Source of the DNA: Macrolepiota albuminosa
Taxonomy: Eukaryota > Basidiomycota > Agaricomycetes > Agaricales > Agaricaceae
Assembly (NCBI GenBank): GCA_027475525.1
Contig: JAMWFC010000046.1
Coordinates: 2,790,001-2,854,000, forward strand
Length of the DNA: 64,000 nt
Reading direction: 5' to 3'
The notes below the pieces were generated by a model. That model was not told the DNA's origin, did no database searches, and worked only from the letters and a program-made list of their open reading frames with translations. Made by a program: the position numbers and the translations under genes. How positions within the stretch are numbered: the first letter of the stretch is position 1; every line of letters begins with the position of its first letter. This document shows, in pieces, positions 21,293-32,592 of the stretch.

Positions 21293-22054
21293 GCGTAGTG
21301 TTCGTGTTTTCCTGTTTAGGTTGCGCTAACCTCTTTGTCGCCAGGTCCCCTACTCCTTTGCTTCCGGTCATCGTGGATATCCCTCCCGCCGAAGATGTCG
21401 TGATGTCTGTTGCTGGCGCTACCCCTGCTCCTGAGCCTGTCGTGGCTAGCGCCTCCCCCATTGCCCTTCCTATTACACCATCTCTTACCCCTCCTTGTAG
21501 CCTCTCTTCTTTCCCCAGTACTCGCGAGTCCTCTACCGCGCCTGAGTCCGAAGGGACCTTAGTAGCTCAGGGCGAGCGCCGCCGCCGCTGGAGGTATTTG
21601 CCTTCCTATGGCATCTGCCTTTCTTCCGCTAGGGCCATGTCCCCAGGCGATGAGCGCCATGAATGGACCCCCCGTGCTCCCGTAACCGTTTGAGTAAGTC
21701 TGCATTTCCTAGTTAGTTCGCCTTTCCGCTGACCTCCGCTAAGTTTGATCCTTTTTGGACTCCTCCCCCCGCCATGCGCGTTTCCGGCGACGCCTATCCT
21801 TGGCTTGGGGATGAGTTCTCTTATCCTGTCACTCCCCTTCGTCCTGCCACCGATCTCCATCAACAACTCCGCCAGGTCGAGGACGTGACCGACGTCATTG
21901 GTAGTGAACTCGCCCTTCTCCGTCCTTGTGTCTCCACCTTAGCGCGCCGTGAGCTCCTCCTGCTTGAGCTCCATGACAACATCACTGATGCGCTTGAGTG
22001 GCAAGCGAGTAACGCCATTCAAGACAGGGACTTGCTTCCATTGGGTGATCCCGC

Positions 22055-22990
22055 TGATGACGCCCAAAGTTTGGTCAGTAACAAATGTAACAATAGTGTT
22101 ACCGTACCAAGAGTTTGCGTTGGGCGTGCTATAAGTGATGAGAGGAGTCCCGGGCAGGTCCCAGAGAACGTGTCTGTAAAAATAGGGTAAAGTCGGTAAT
22201 GGCGTCGGCAAGTGTAAAGCGCTAAGGTAAAGCGCCTATGAAGAAGTGGTAAGTGAACACGGCAACGGTAAGCGGCAAGAGCACGGTATGCTTAGCGAAG
22301 TCTAAGCGTCGATAATGCCTGCCATAGCTGCAAGGCGCGAATATGTCGAGTGTTGGCGAGCGTCTGTAACTGCCAATGAGTTTGACGTTGCCGACCGTAA
22401 ATGAGCTCTTGAGCGTAAGGGAGACTGAAGAAAGGGGAGTGGTAAACTCTGGTCTATTGTTCTCTCTTTATGTACAAGTCAGTAAGTACTATATATACTA
22501 CAAGGAGTTCACCGTCGCCAGTGACCAACCATCGCCAAAGTGCGGTAAACTGGAAAATTTTATAGGGGTAGCTCCAACGGTTTCAGATCCCTACCGTCCA
22601 TTCAAGAGCCTTAGCGACGCCAGGCGACAGATCGTGAAGCTAAACCATCAATCCATCACCCTTCTGTCTGTCAAAAAGGCTTAGCGGTGTCAGGCGCCAG
22701 ATCGAGACGCTAAGCGATGTCAGACGCCAAGGTCAAACGCCAAGCTGTCCGTCAGTTTTTTGATAGGTCATCAGGCTTCTCGCTAAGCGCTGTTGTCAGT
22801 GACTGATGCCATCTGTCAGTTGTCATTCTATCTGCCGTTGGCGCTATCACTGATTGGATCTGCTTCTTGCCGTGCACGGCTGTCAAATATTGCCAAAAAT
22901 AGTTAGTTAGCGCGCGCTAAGGTATCCCGGGTCAGTGCCGCTTTGCCGTTGCCTGCCGTTGATGCGCTGATCCTGTATGGGGTCCTATCA
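22055..22990 (-). repeat. Solo LTR-A near the end of the B2 antisense gene
   Basis: 936 bp, with target duplication CCGC (22051-22054) and CCAC (22991-22994). The difference is a CG-to-CA transition. Removing it joins the C-terminal codons to a stop at 23014. Confidence 0.9.
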
Positions 22991-23016
22991 CCACTCCTTC
23001 TGTGTCTGATGCGTAG

Positions 23017-23542
23017 TCGCCGGCCCGTAGCGCTTCGAACTTTTGTGGACTCTGAAAATTTTGATACATAGTTTGTGATAGCCATACTAAAATAAACGCT
23101 CCCCTCCCCTTGTTTCGAAATCGTCAGTTTGTAAGTAATCAAAATACAAAGTAAGAAAAAGGGGAAACGCTCAGTAAATCATCATGGCGTAAAAACCCCT
23201 ATTACCAGCGCGACCCAATAGCCAATATCGTGCCAGCCTAGGAAGAAATAGGTATCGTCTGTAGAAAAATAAGTCGATTCATGCAAGAAGTTTTAATGTA
23301 TAAGAAATAGAGTGCCACTGATTGCTTGTGGTTATTTGGTGATGGTGGCTATAAGCGCTAGATCTCAAAGGTTAATTCCCTCTTTGTGCGACCTAAAATG
23401 GATTCCAGCGCATCCTATTGGTTCGTGTCTGCGTCAGGGTCCAAGCCCCTTGAGAAGTGCCCTCCCACGCTGTTGCTAGTTGAAACACCGTCCGAGTCCT
23501 ATAAATTGCCCATGCCTCGACAGCATCTCATCAGTCTTTGCG
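23017..23542. other. Spacer between antisense genes of B2
   Basis: Non-coding. It holds the conserved GGGAAACGCTCAGTA...ATCATCAT block at about 23161-23190, also found 3' of the antisense genes of A1 and A2. The upstream region of the next gene follows. Confidence 0.55.
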
Positions 23543-24054
23543 ATGGAAAGCCCAACCGGCATCGTGTGGACTCCCCGTTGTGATCATGCTCATATCGTAA
23601 TTGATCCCCCCACTTTCCTGGAACGCGCTACCTCATTCTTCCACCACTACCCAACGGTCGGCGTGCCCGGACTGACCAACGGAGTCGTTGAATTAGGTCG
23701 TCGCTGCCAGCTACTTTGTGTGGCCTGTGAGATTTGGCACAATGACCTGCTGTTGACCCGTTTTGGTATGGAGAAAAACTGGAGTCAGATTTTTCAGGTG
23801 CGCTATTGCCTTTTTTGCCCTCCTTCTCTTCTGATAGTTTCCAAATCAAGCAAATCGTGACCAAGGAAACGAAAGAACGTCTTGAGCTGCTGCTGGAGGA
23901 GAGTCACTACCTGGTTTGTCATTTTATTACCTCTTTTCTTCCTTCTAACGCGTCGCTTCGCTAGGCGCCTCGCTCGTCTACCAGTGGCCGGCTTTTTTGT
24001 GGTCCTGCTGAAGGCTGGAGGCCTCCCAGGCCTCTCCTTTTGCCCGGGCCTTGA
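23543..24054 (+). CDS. Second antisense gene of B2: short relative of the N-terminal domain
   Basis: A plausible three-exon model is 23543-23797, 23851-23913 and 23965-24054, giving about 135 aa in phase throughout; the exon 2 acceptor (AAG) is the weakest call. Exon 1 has the layout of the antisense-gene N-terminal domain: a helix starting FLERATSFF, a Gly/Pro turn, then a helix with ELGRRCQLL and a conserved Trp (EIW). No cysteine cluster is visible. It may be a short paralogue or a truncated copy. It lies on the plus strand between the large antisense gene and pol of a minus-strand element. Confidence 0.45.
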
Positions 24055-24293
24055 TGCTCGTCCGTCTCCCATGTTGTTTATGTAAGTCGGCTCCTTCTTT
24101 TCCGTGGCGCCACTGGGCTGACAGATTTTGGCTAGTTGATTTCTTTTTGTCGTAGTTATATGAAATGCATCGCTGTCTCCCCCCCCCTCATGATTGTTTT
24201 GCGCGCGTAAGAGTTCCCAAGTATCCGCGACCCTGCAAGCAGCTTGAGGTATTTTATGGGTTCTGGCGCTGTTAACCCGGTTAGTATCATATC

Positions 24294-24590
24294 ATGCCAG
24301 AACCTTCCCTCCTTCTTGATGACCCCGTACTCGTTCACCGGCCCCTCATCCTAGATCGCCTCGAGCGCTTTCTTGCGTTAATGCCTGACGGCGGCTTTCC
24401 ACAGGAGAACAGTAACATATTGACCCTTGTGCGCCGGTACCGGATCCTGCTAGCGGCCTCCGCCGAATGGGAGATAGATACAGACCTGGCTCTAGTCACC
24501 GTAAACCCTTTATTACCGCCCGCTTTTAGGTTAATGCTTATGCGTGTCGTAGGAGCAGACCATTACTGGTACCGCTTTGAGTCTTCATAG
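24294..24590 (+). CDS. Third antisense gene of B2: short relative, exon 1
   Basis: 98-codon ORF with the same pattern as the previous gene: ILDRLERFLALMPDGG, then NILTLVRRYRILL and a Trp in SAEWEID. Other family members have a splice donor (GTAAGT) after a terminal Phe; here the matching site reads GAGTCT and translation stops after three codons, so the donor may be lost. A downstream ORF at 24731-25018 may have been its later exon. Function unknown. Confidence 0.4.
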   Translation: MPEPSLLLDDPVLVHRPLILDRLERFLALMPDGGFPQENSNILTLVRRYRILLAASAEWEIDTDLALVTVNPLLPPAFRLMLMRVVGADHYWYRFESS

Positions 24591-24730
24591 TCTTCTCCGC
24601 GAGACCGGGGGTTTGGTTAGTGCCTATACCCCTTTTTCGCCTGGCTTCGGTTAGCTAACTCCCTGCCTTTTTCTAGAGCCTTTCCTGGCTCCCCCTTCTG
24701 GTTCTTGTTAACCTTAACGCTAGTAGAGCC

Positions 24731-25018
24731 GTGCTCGACCGCGTGGTCGTTCCTTTCACAGCTTTAGAGCGTCGCTTGGACGAGGTCGGGTGGTACTCGT
24801 CTCCTACTCGTTCCGCCGCTCCCCCGGGACCTTCCCGTGCTCCGCCTACAATTGCTCTTCCCGTGCCTCCTCCTTGCGCTCCCGCGCCTCCTCCTTCAGT
24901 CGCTCCTCCTGCGCTGCCTAACGCTGCCATACGTCCCCCTTCCGGTGCTCCTCCCGCCTATAGGCGACACAAAGAGCGAGTCAAGGGCCCTCGTCGGCGG
25001 TCTTCGTCGTTGTCTTAG
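24731..25018 (+). CDS. Pro/Ala-rich ORF with basic tail, possibly a later exon of the preceding gene
   Basis: 95 codons from a GTG, so probably an exon rather than a complete gene; a TAG acceptor lies just upstream. It opens with a short helix (ALERRLDEVGW), continues as a Pro/Ala/Ser-rich linker and ends in an Arg/Lys-rich tail (RRHKERVKGPRRR), suggestive of a nuclear localisation signal. It stops 131 bp before the pol stop, on the opposite strand. Confidence 0.35.
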   Translation: MLDRVVVPFTALERRLDEVGWYSSPTRSAAPPGPSRAPPTIALPVPPPCAPAPPPSVAPPALPNAAIRPPSGAPPAYRRHKERVKGPRRRSSSLS

Positions 25019-25148
25019 TCAAGTATAGTTTGATAGTGCCGCATGTATTAGTATCGCCAATTTATGCACCCCTTTCGTAGTTACTAGCGCAAGCTTTAAG
25101 TCCGTAGCAGGGGGCGCTAACCGCTGGCGCCTCGTCTCCCGTGGTCTT

Positions 25149-28100
25149 TTATTGTTCCTCTTTGTCATCAGGAGTGATCTCGTCATCGTCCACCAACTCA
25201 GTCTCTTCAAGCTCTCGCAGTTTGGCCGTGTCAATGTCTAGCGCCGGCAAAGGTAGTGGAATGTGTTCACGCGCTAAGTAGGGAATGAGTCGAAACGCCG
25301 CTACCGGTCGATGCAAAACCGAGCCGTCCAGCTCGCAGAGTACGTAGGCTCCTCCCCTATTGCGGGAAACTACTATGAGGGGCCCTAGGTATCGAGGTCG
25401 CATCTTTTTGTTATGGGTTACTTCGATTTTCGAGTTGCGCATTAGCACTAAGGCGCCAGCTGTAAAGTTGTAGTCTCGGATAGTAGCGCTATGCTCGCTT
25501 TCAAATCGTAATGCGGCCTGTCGTCTAGCTTGAAATACCACCTTGTGTAGGCGCTCTAGATCCTCCATGCGTTGTTGTAAGTCAATGGCGTGCCTAGCGA
25601 TAAGGTCGGTAGAAGACAGAATTGAGTTAGGTGGGGGTTGTAGGTATGTTGCCTCCACAACATCTGCTGGAAGCAGGGGATGGGTGCCAGTCGCCGCGTA
25701 GTAGGGAGAGCAGCCCATCCTCTTCCGTACGGTAACTCGTTCGGACCAAAAGACCGAATAAGTTGCTTCACTCCAGCGACTTTTGTCGCCGTCTACCGCC
25801 TTAAATAGCGCCTGTCATACGTCAAAATGTGGCCTTTCCACTATACCATTAGCGCGTTTATTGTATCCTGAGATTCGAATATGCTGTATGTTGTATCTCT
25901 TAGCGAGGTAGGTAAGTGCCTTAACTATTGGCGCTCCGTTGTCTGTAACAATCTTGTGAAGGGCTCCCCATCTGCAAATAACATCTTCGAAGAGCCACTT
26001 AGCTATAGCGTCGGTATTTTCTTGCTGGAGCATACGGAACTCCGGTGATAGGACCCCATACAGGATCAGCGCATCAACAGCAGGCTACGGCAACACGGCA
26101 CAGGTCTGGGATACCTTAGCGTGCACTAACTAACCATTTTTGGCAATATTTGATGGCTGCGCACGGCAAGAAGCAGATCCAATCAGTGATAGCGCCAATC
26201 AGCAGACAGAATGACAACTGACAGATGGCATCAGTCACTGACGACAGCGCTTAGCGAGAAGCCTGATGATCTATCAAAAACTGACGGACAGCTTGGCGTT
26301 TGACCTTGGCGTTTGACACCGCTTAGCGTCTCGATTTGGCGCCTGACATTGCTTAGGTACTCTGACGGACAGAAGGGTGATAAAGTGATGGTTTAGCTTC
26401 GCAATTTGTCACCTGGCGTCGCTAAGGCTCTTGAATGGACGGTAGGGATCTGAAACCGTTGGAGCTACCCCTATGAAATTTTCTAGTTTACCGCACTCTG
26501 GCGTCATTAGCCACTGGCGACGGCGAACTCATTGTAGTATAAAAGTACTTACCGACTTGTACATAGAGAATCAGAACAACAGACCAGAGTTTATCACTCC
26601 CCTTTCTTCAGTCTCTCTTACACTCAAGAGCTCATTTACGGTCGGCAACGTCAAACTCATCGGCAGTTGCAGACGCTCGCCAATACTCGACACACTCGCA
26701 CCTTGCAACTACGGCAGGCATTATTGACGCTTAGACCTCGCTAAGCATACCAGGTTCTTGCCGCTTACCTTTGCCGTGTTCACTTACCGCTTCTTCCCTA
26801 GGTGCTTTACATTAGCGCTTTACACTTGCCGACCCCGTTACCGACTTTTACCCATTTTTCACAGGCGCGTTCTCTGGGACCTGCCCGGGACTCCTCACAT
26901 CACTTATAGCGCGCCCAACGCAAGTTTTTGGTACGGTAACACTATAGTCACATTTGTTACTGACCAAACTTTGGGCGTCATCACCGGCCAATGTACCAAA
27001 GAACATCTTCCCTGGATAATGTACTTGTAGCGTCCCGACTTGGGCATGTGCATAGTGTCGATATATATCTTTCCGAATAAGGGTGCTGGAGTCGCTGCGG
27101 TTGGGGGAATAAGAACTTGGCGCATCTGTTGGATTTGGCAGAGATGACAAGTGCGAATATACCATGCGATATCAGCGCTAACTTGAGGCCACCAAAAACG
27201 TTCCAATAAATTCGCCTGCGTCACGTAGAGTCCTCGATGTCCCAGGTCATCATGCATAGCGCGTAAAATCCTAACACGGCCCTCTGGTTTGATTACTAAT
27301 TTGTGAGCGCCAGACCTGTTTCGTCGCCAAAGCCGGTTTTCAACCATAAAGAAAGTCGTTGCATATCAAATGAAGGTGGCGTATTCCGTATCCGTAAGGT
27401 CTGATGGTCTGCGCAAATCCTGTAACCATTTCCTAACCTGATCAACTCGTTGGTCTTCTAACTTAGCCTTGGCGCTACGAGGTACCGCCGAATATGGAAA
27501 GTTGCGACTGTCTTCCCATAAGGGTCTTGGTTCCTTGACTATCTTTAGATCATTATATGGCTTAGCGACGTTATAGATACTGGCCGTGTAAAAAGTCGAT
27601 GGAGCCTGATACGGCTTAGGCTGATACGGGATGATAGGGTGTAGCCAGGTCGAGACAGGTTGGTCTCCGTGGAGGGCCGAAATAGGCAATTGGATAATAT
27701 GTATGAAACCGTGCAACTGGTCAATCCAGTCGTCAAATACGTCATTATCGCTTTCGTCTAGCGCTTTGTCCTCCTGCTGCCTAGGTTGCCTAGATAGTCC
27801 ATCAGGTCCGTGAAACGCACTCTTGACGTGCACGAGCTTGAAGTGGAACATTAGTATCGCTACTACCCAGCGATTCATGCTAGCCGAAGGTTGAATGTCT
27901 GGATTCTGGAGCATTCCTTTGATGTAGCGTGCGTCAACTTCGACAATCAGGTTTTGAACCCCAATAAGATACATGCGTAGCACCTGAAACGCTCGAAACA
28001 ACCCGTATAATTCCAGTTTGGGCTGACTATAGCGTGACTCTCTGTCGTTAAGGGTAATTGATCCGAAGCGATTGTAGCGTCTGATTTTTCAATTCGCGCT

Positions 28101-29878
28101 ATCACATTGACATAAAAAGAAGCCGACCGCGATGTAAGAGGTGTCAATGGCAAGTATAACAGGATCGGACGTAGTGTAGTCAATGGGTACCAATGGCTTT
28201 GCTTCCTGCAGCGCCTTTACTAAATCTTTTTGGGCGTTAATTTGGTTGGGTCCGAATTTAAAGGGGACCCCTGAACGAGTTAAGCAATTTAGCACGTGCG
28301 CTCGATGTGAAAAATGGTGTATGAACATGCGCAGCATGCCTACCGTGCCTAGAAATGCGCGAACTTCCAAGAGGTTATGGCAGACTCCCCACTTCTCTAG
28401 AAGCGCTAATCGGCTCTCCTCAGGGATCCTGCCTTCTGGCGTGCAAACGTGCCCTAAAATTTTAAATTGGGGCGCGCAAAGAACCAACTTGTGTCCCGAG
28501 AACGTTCCGCCACAATACTTCATGCGCTGGAGCACCCGGTTAACCAATTGGAAGAAGTCCCATAGCACCATGCGGATATTAGGATTTTCCGGGTGCACTT
28601 CGGGCTTACCAGCTACAAGGCGCCAATCTTTTGGGCCCTTAACGCCTACATCGTCGATAAAGCTAAGCACATGGTGAGGTATTTCGGGTTGTAGAATAAA
28701 CGTAATGTCGTCGTGGAATATGGGTACCAAATTAGTCCATCCCATAGGAAGTGTAACCAGTCGTAGCGCTCCGAATGGCATTTGAAATGTCGTTAAGTCG
28801 CAAGAGGAAGGGTGAATCAAGCGCTCGTCATAGCCAACGTATAGATCCAGGGTAGCGCCACATATTCTTCCCGCGAACGATTCAGCGACGTGATCGGGGA
28901 AGGGCGGTACCCCTGAATGACGAATCGTGACTTTGTTTAGCGGCTCCAAACTGTGAACTATACGTAGCTTTCCATTTTTCTTCAGTACACAAAACCATCG
29001 TGATCGGTATGCCTTAGTGGCTCCAAACTGTGAACTATACGTAGCTTTCCATTTTTCTTCAGTACACAAAACCATCGTGATCGGTATGCCAAATTGGAAG
29101 GCTTGTAAACTCCTGCCGCTATTTTGGAACGAATAATTTGGCAAACTTCAGCTTCAATACCCGGTGGTATAGGTCGGTTATGCTCGGTCCAAGGCACGTG
29201 AGGTATCGTCGGTATAACCACTGGTGGAAAGAAGTCAGTTCTAAGTTTACCGCGTTCGGAATCCTCCCAAGCAAATGCTTTGTTTTGTTTTTGCATAATG
29301 TCGGTCAATACATCTAGTTCCGCCGTCGATAGGAAGCCTGTATCGTGGGTGCTAAGGAATAGCGCCCGTCGTTCTTCCGTAAATTGTCTGGTAGGCTCGA
29401 AGGGTGGTGGGTTCGGATTAAGCTTGGGAAGGGTCGCTAACGGGTTTCCAATGATCTTTCTCTCGATGCAAAATTCTTTGGGTATGCCGCTCACTACCGG
29501 TTTCGTTTTAAGCGCTACTGGCTTGTATTTCTTTTTAACCTGAACCCTTTTGCGCTTAGGGGTACTGTTGTTAGCAAACGTATTATAAATGGAACACTGG
29601 TTTCTAGCAAAACCGGATATCAAAGGTGCTTTAGAATCAGGAGTAGAAACGAAATAAGTGTCTGTCGAAAGATTTTCAGTAATATCGGGTGCAGTGAGGT
29701 ATAAGTAGGATAAAGCTTCGCTAGTAAGCGACGTAGAAGTGTTCAAGATTTCAGGGGCTAAAGGGGTATGTGATATAAAGGTTACTTGCCCAGTCCGATG
29801 ATTATAGTCCAAGATAAGTGCTTCATCTCCATGATCCTCATTACTCATCTCCTCGATGGCGCCGGAAAACACTTGCAA
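25149..29878 (-). pseudogene. B2 pol: RT, RNase H, integrase, broken
   Basis: Collinear with A1 pol: FIDDVGVKGP catalytic RT box near 28660, RNase H near 28170-27820 (AIDTS, KLELYGLF, VEVDARYI), integrase zinc finger near 27260-27130, then D, D, E residues split by a solo LTR at 26046-26983. The C-terminus (SRNRGGAYVLCELDG) ends at 25149. A 77-bp duplication (28942-29018 repeated) and some stops interrupt it. The frame overlaps the protease stop at 29845 by 34 nt, with a conserved TGTTTTC at 29865-29871 and no ATG. Confidence 0.87.
26046..26983 (+). repeat. Solo LTR-A in the B2 integrase
   Basis: 938 bp, TGATAGG...GTCATCA, with a perfect target duplication CCGG (26042-26045 and 26984-26987). 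It separates the integrase segments ending CSLVHWP and resuming FRMLQQEN. Inserted opposite in orientation to pol. Confidence 0.93.
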
Positions 29879-30606
29879 GGTTTGTCACTAACATAAGGTC
29901 GCTTTCTCGGTCCCGGCTTCTGGAACTTCCCTTGAGGAAATGTCGGTACCGTTCTCCTGACTCCCGAATTGGGGTCGCTAACAGTTAGCGTCGTTTCATC
30001 CTTGGACGTTGTTTTGACTACTGATTGCGCTAGCACATCGAAGGGCCTTCCCAATAATAAATTGTAGGCTGGCGATCTGAGTATGTGAATTTGCAGATAG
30101 AACGTAAGATCGCCTATAGCACATGGCACGTTCCGAGCCATCCCCAAGGATCGATCAATCATGCCATTAGCGCTCTGCATGTTAAGGATGATTGTTGGAT
30201 CGTAAATGATACCCAGCTCGTTAGCGACGTCGGCAGCCATTGAAATAATTTGTGATCCGCTATCCACGATCGACTCTATTTAATGATACCCAGCTCGTTA
30301 GCGACGTCGGCAGCCATTGAAATAATTTGTGATCCGCTATCCACGATCGACTCTATTTTGCTTTTCCCATCAACTGTCAGCATAATTGAGCGAATCGCGT
30401 GAGAGTCTTGGGCTACAGTTAAGATGGCGGGATCGTCGCTAGATCTTAGCGATTTTAGGTATGTTTCGACCGGGTCGACGGACGTGGCTTCTTTAGGTGG
30501 TGCGACCTCTTCCTGAGTTTCTGGAGCTACCGTCTCGGTTATATATGCAAAACCAGGCAGCACGTCATCGCATTCGTCTACCATCGCTACATTGTTAGCT
30601 ACGTTC
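29845..30606 (-). pseudogene. B2 protease region
   Basis: Retropepsin with IVDSGSQIISMAA and LLLGRPFDV blocks, ending at 29845. It is split by a 77-bp duplication (30205-30281 repeated). A TGA separates it from gag where A1 has CGA. Confidence 0.82.
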
Positions 30607-32513
30607 CGTCAAGGGGTAACCGCGGTACGCATCTGGTTCCTGACATCTGGCGCCACGCTGCATAACTCTCCTACCGATAGTGTAACCTGACTTTGCATGA
30701 TGCGATCAAAAACTAACTTAGACTTCTCCAGATCATATATAGGCGCTGTGGGTCGATATCCCCCCGTAGGTTTATCTGGCGCTCCGAAGTTACGATTAAG
30801 GGGCGGGGCGTAGTTGCCCCCGAGACCAGCGTAAGGATGTAGCGGTGGCTCCGGAACGGCCGGCGCCTTGGTAGCTTCTAGTACTTCGTCGTTAGCGCTA
30901 GATGTTGAGGCTAGTGCTGGAGTGGGGCCTGTCGTCGCGCCCGAAGGTCTATAATCCTTTAAAGGCTGCTTGCCCTTTTTGATCTCCACACCATCGAAGA
31001 CCTGATTTTTTAGCGACTTCAGTTCCTTCTCTAGCGTTTCAATCCTCTCTTCGCGGGACAGTGTGGGTTGGTCGCTGATAGCGTTTAGCTGAAGGACTTC
31101 GTGAATTAGTGCTTGTTGAGGAGTTGCCTCGGTTTCTGGTGTTGCCGTGCTATTCAGGTTGCCTGTCGCTAAGTTCCCAGGGTTCCGGCGGTGCCACTCG
31201 TCAATGCATCCCTGGAACGTCTTGTGCTCGGGATAAAGGGGAATGCTAGCGCCCAAAGGTAAGACTAGTTTCCCGTCTATTCCCTGGCGCGCCTTCCCTT
31301 GTCACAGATACTGTTCAAGGATAGCGCACCTACCCCTGGTCATGGTATGTCCTGCCTCACCGCAAAAATGGCAAAGTCCCGTCTGTACGTTATTTCTAGG
31401 CGCCAAAAGACTAGTCGAGATCAAGGTTTCCAGTTTATTCATGACATTAGCGACTGCATTGTTGACAGCAGTTTCCAAATCCTCCTTCTTGACGTACACA
31501 TTATGGTCATTGGCGGCGCTAGGCGTTGGCGACTCTATCTTGGGTGCCATTCCTCCATGGTCTGCGCCAGGTCGCTGTAGTGGTATACCTGTATCCGTGC
31601 CTTTTAATACCCACTTTCCTGCCTCAAAGACCTTTTCTATGTCATATGGTTTCTCGGGGTGATGGTCATGCATAATGATCTCTAAGCGTCACGCAATCTT
31701 AGTCCATAATGACGTCGGGAATCCTTGTTGAAACAAACAGCGCTCCTCGTTTCCATATAACTTCCCATTTTGGACCAGCCATCTTGCTATCCGCTGGAAA
31801 TCACGATAATAAGTCGATAACGCTCCTAGAGTGTAAATCCCAGCTGCAAAAGTGTCTTGGACTAGCTTCTGGATTTCCATTACCGTATAACACATAGCTT
31901 CTTCGGCGCCAGGATATAAATGAATGATAGCCTTTTTCCATTCATCATAGGTGAAAGGCCTGGGTGGTGCGTCACTAGTAAGTCCTTGGAACTCCTTCAA
32001 CCCTGTCCATGATTCAGCTGTGTCGTATGAGACGTATCTGGCAGCATATTCCTTCATTTGTATATCGTCGGTTACCCGGCAATTGCGTAGCAGATACTCC
32101 AACTCCTTGAAGTACTGCGTTAGTTTGCAAGGCTTTGTTTCGTCCCATTTTAGCGACAAGAAGTGGTTTTGGAGTGGCATGCGCTGATTGTTCAGCTGAT
32201 TCATACTGATAGGTGTGTTTGTCGAGGTAGGAAGGGTGGTGGTGCTCGTGTTACTTAGCGTCGATGTCGTAGGTACCGGCTCAGTTAGCTCCGAGTCGCT
32301 AGGTTCTGGCGATAATAGCCTAGATAACTCTTCTAGAGGCGTAAGCGGCGTATGGTTTTCGCCTGCTAAGTACTCAAATGGTCGGGAAAAAGGGAAAAAG
32401 CTTTCGGCTAAGCTGTCTGGGGCGGCCTCAAGCTCCTGATCCAAAGTCTGTCTTGGTAGCGCGCCTGGTAAGTGTGGTGAGTCGGTGGTACTTGGTTCAA
32501 GCGCGCTCTCCAA
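30607..32513 (-). pseudogene. B2 gag
   Basis: Long gag frame with a Pro/Ser/Thr-rich N-terminal region, YFKELEYLLRNC, YVSYDTAESWTG, LSTYYRDFQRIARWL and a zinc knuckle CHFCGEAGHTMTRGRC (about 31340-31387) spaced CX2CX4HX6C. A DEWHRRNPG block and a C-terminal APIYDLEKSK block follow. Two in-frame TGA stops (near 31689 and 31302) stand where the related copy at 2.3-3.6 kb has CGA. No ATG is visible in the first 100 codons, so the true start is unclear. Confidence 0.85.
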
Positions 32514-32571
32514 CAGGAGGCGGCGCTGTCGCTGGGCTCGAGTTTCCGGCGGAATTCTGTCTCAGAAGAAC

Positions 32572-32589
32572 CCCTTGCGGTGGGCTCCA
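32572..32589 (-). promoter_or_regulatory. Primer-binding site of B2
   Basis: TGGAGCCCACCG on the minus strand, three bases from the LTR end, as in B1 and A2. Confidence 0.6.
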
Positions 32590-32592
32590 AAA

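Larger units (their letters stand above)
18313..23016 (+). pseudogene. Antisense spliced gene of B2 (copy 3), broken by two solo LTRs
   Basis: Divergent homologue of 5862-8296 with the same exon plan. Exon 1 is 18313-18570 (N-terminal helical domain with RRWLVVR and KVREWCMARY), and exon 2 is 18629-18685. A Pro/Ala/Ser-rich exon follows from about 18735 to 19163. Next is an exon beginning APNQTMFTDVEL near 19220, matching copy 1's APTQTSFSDAEL exon. The last exon opens at 19526 with the same CX2CX8CX8CX2CX6C cluster and a KRGC end. Solo LTR-A copies interrupt it at 20280-21292 and 22055-22990. The C-terminal region (WLPSY-like block near 21595, GDAYPWLGDEFSYPV, then an Arg/Leu helix and EWQASN) resumes between them, and the stop is at 23014-23016. 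Four 77-bp duplications add artificial frameshifts. Confidence 0.72.
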
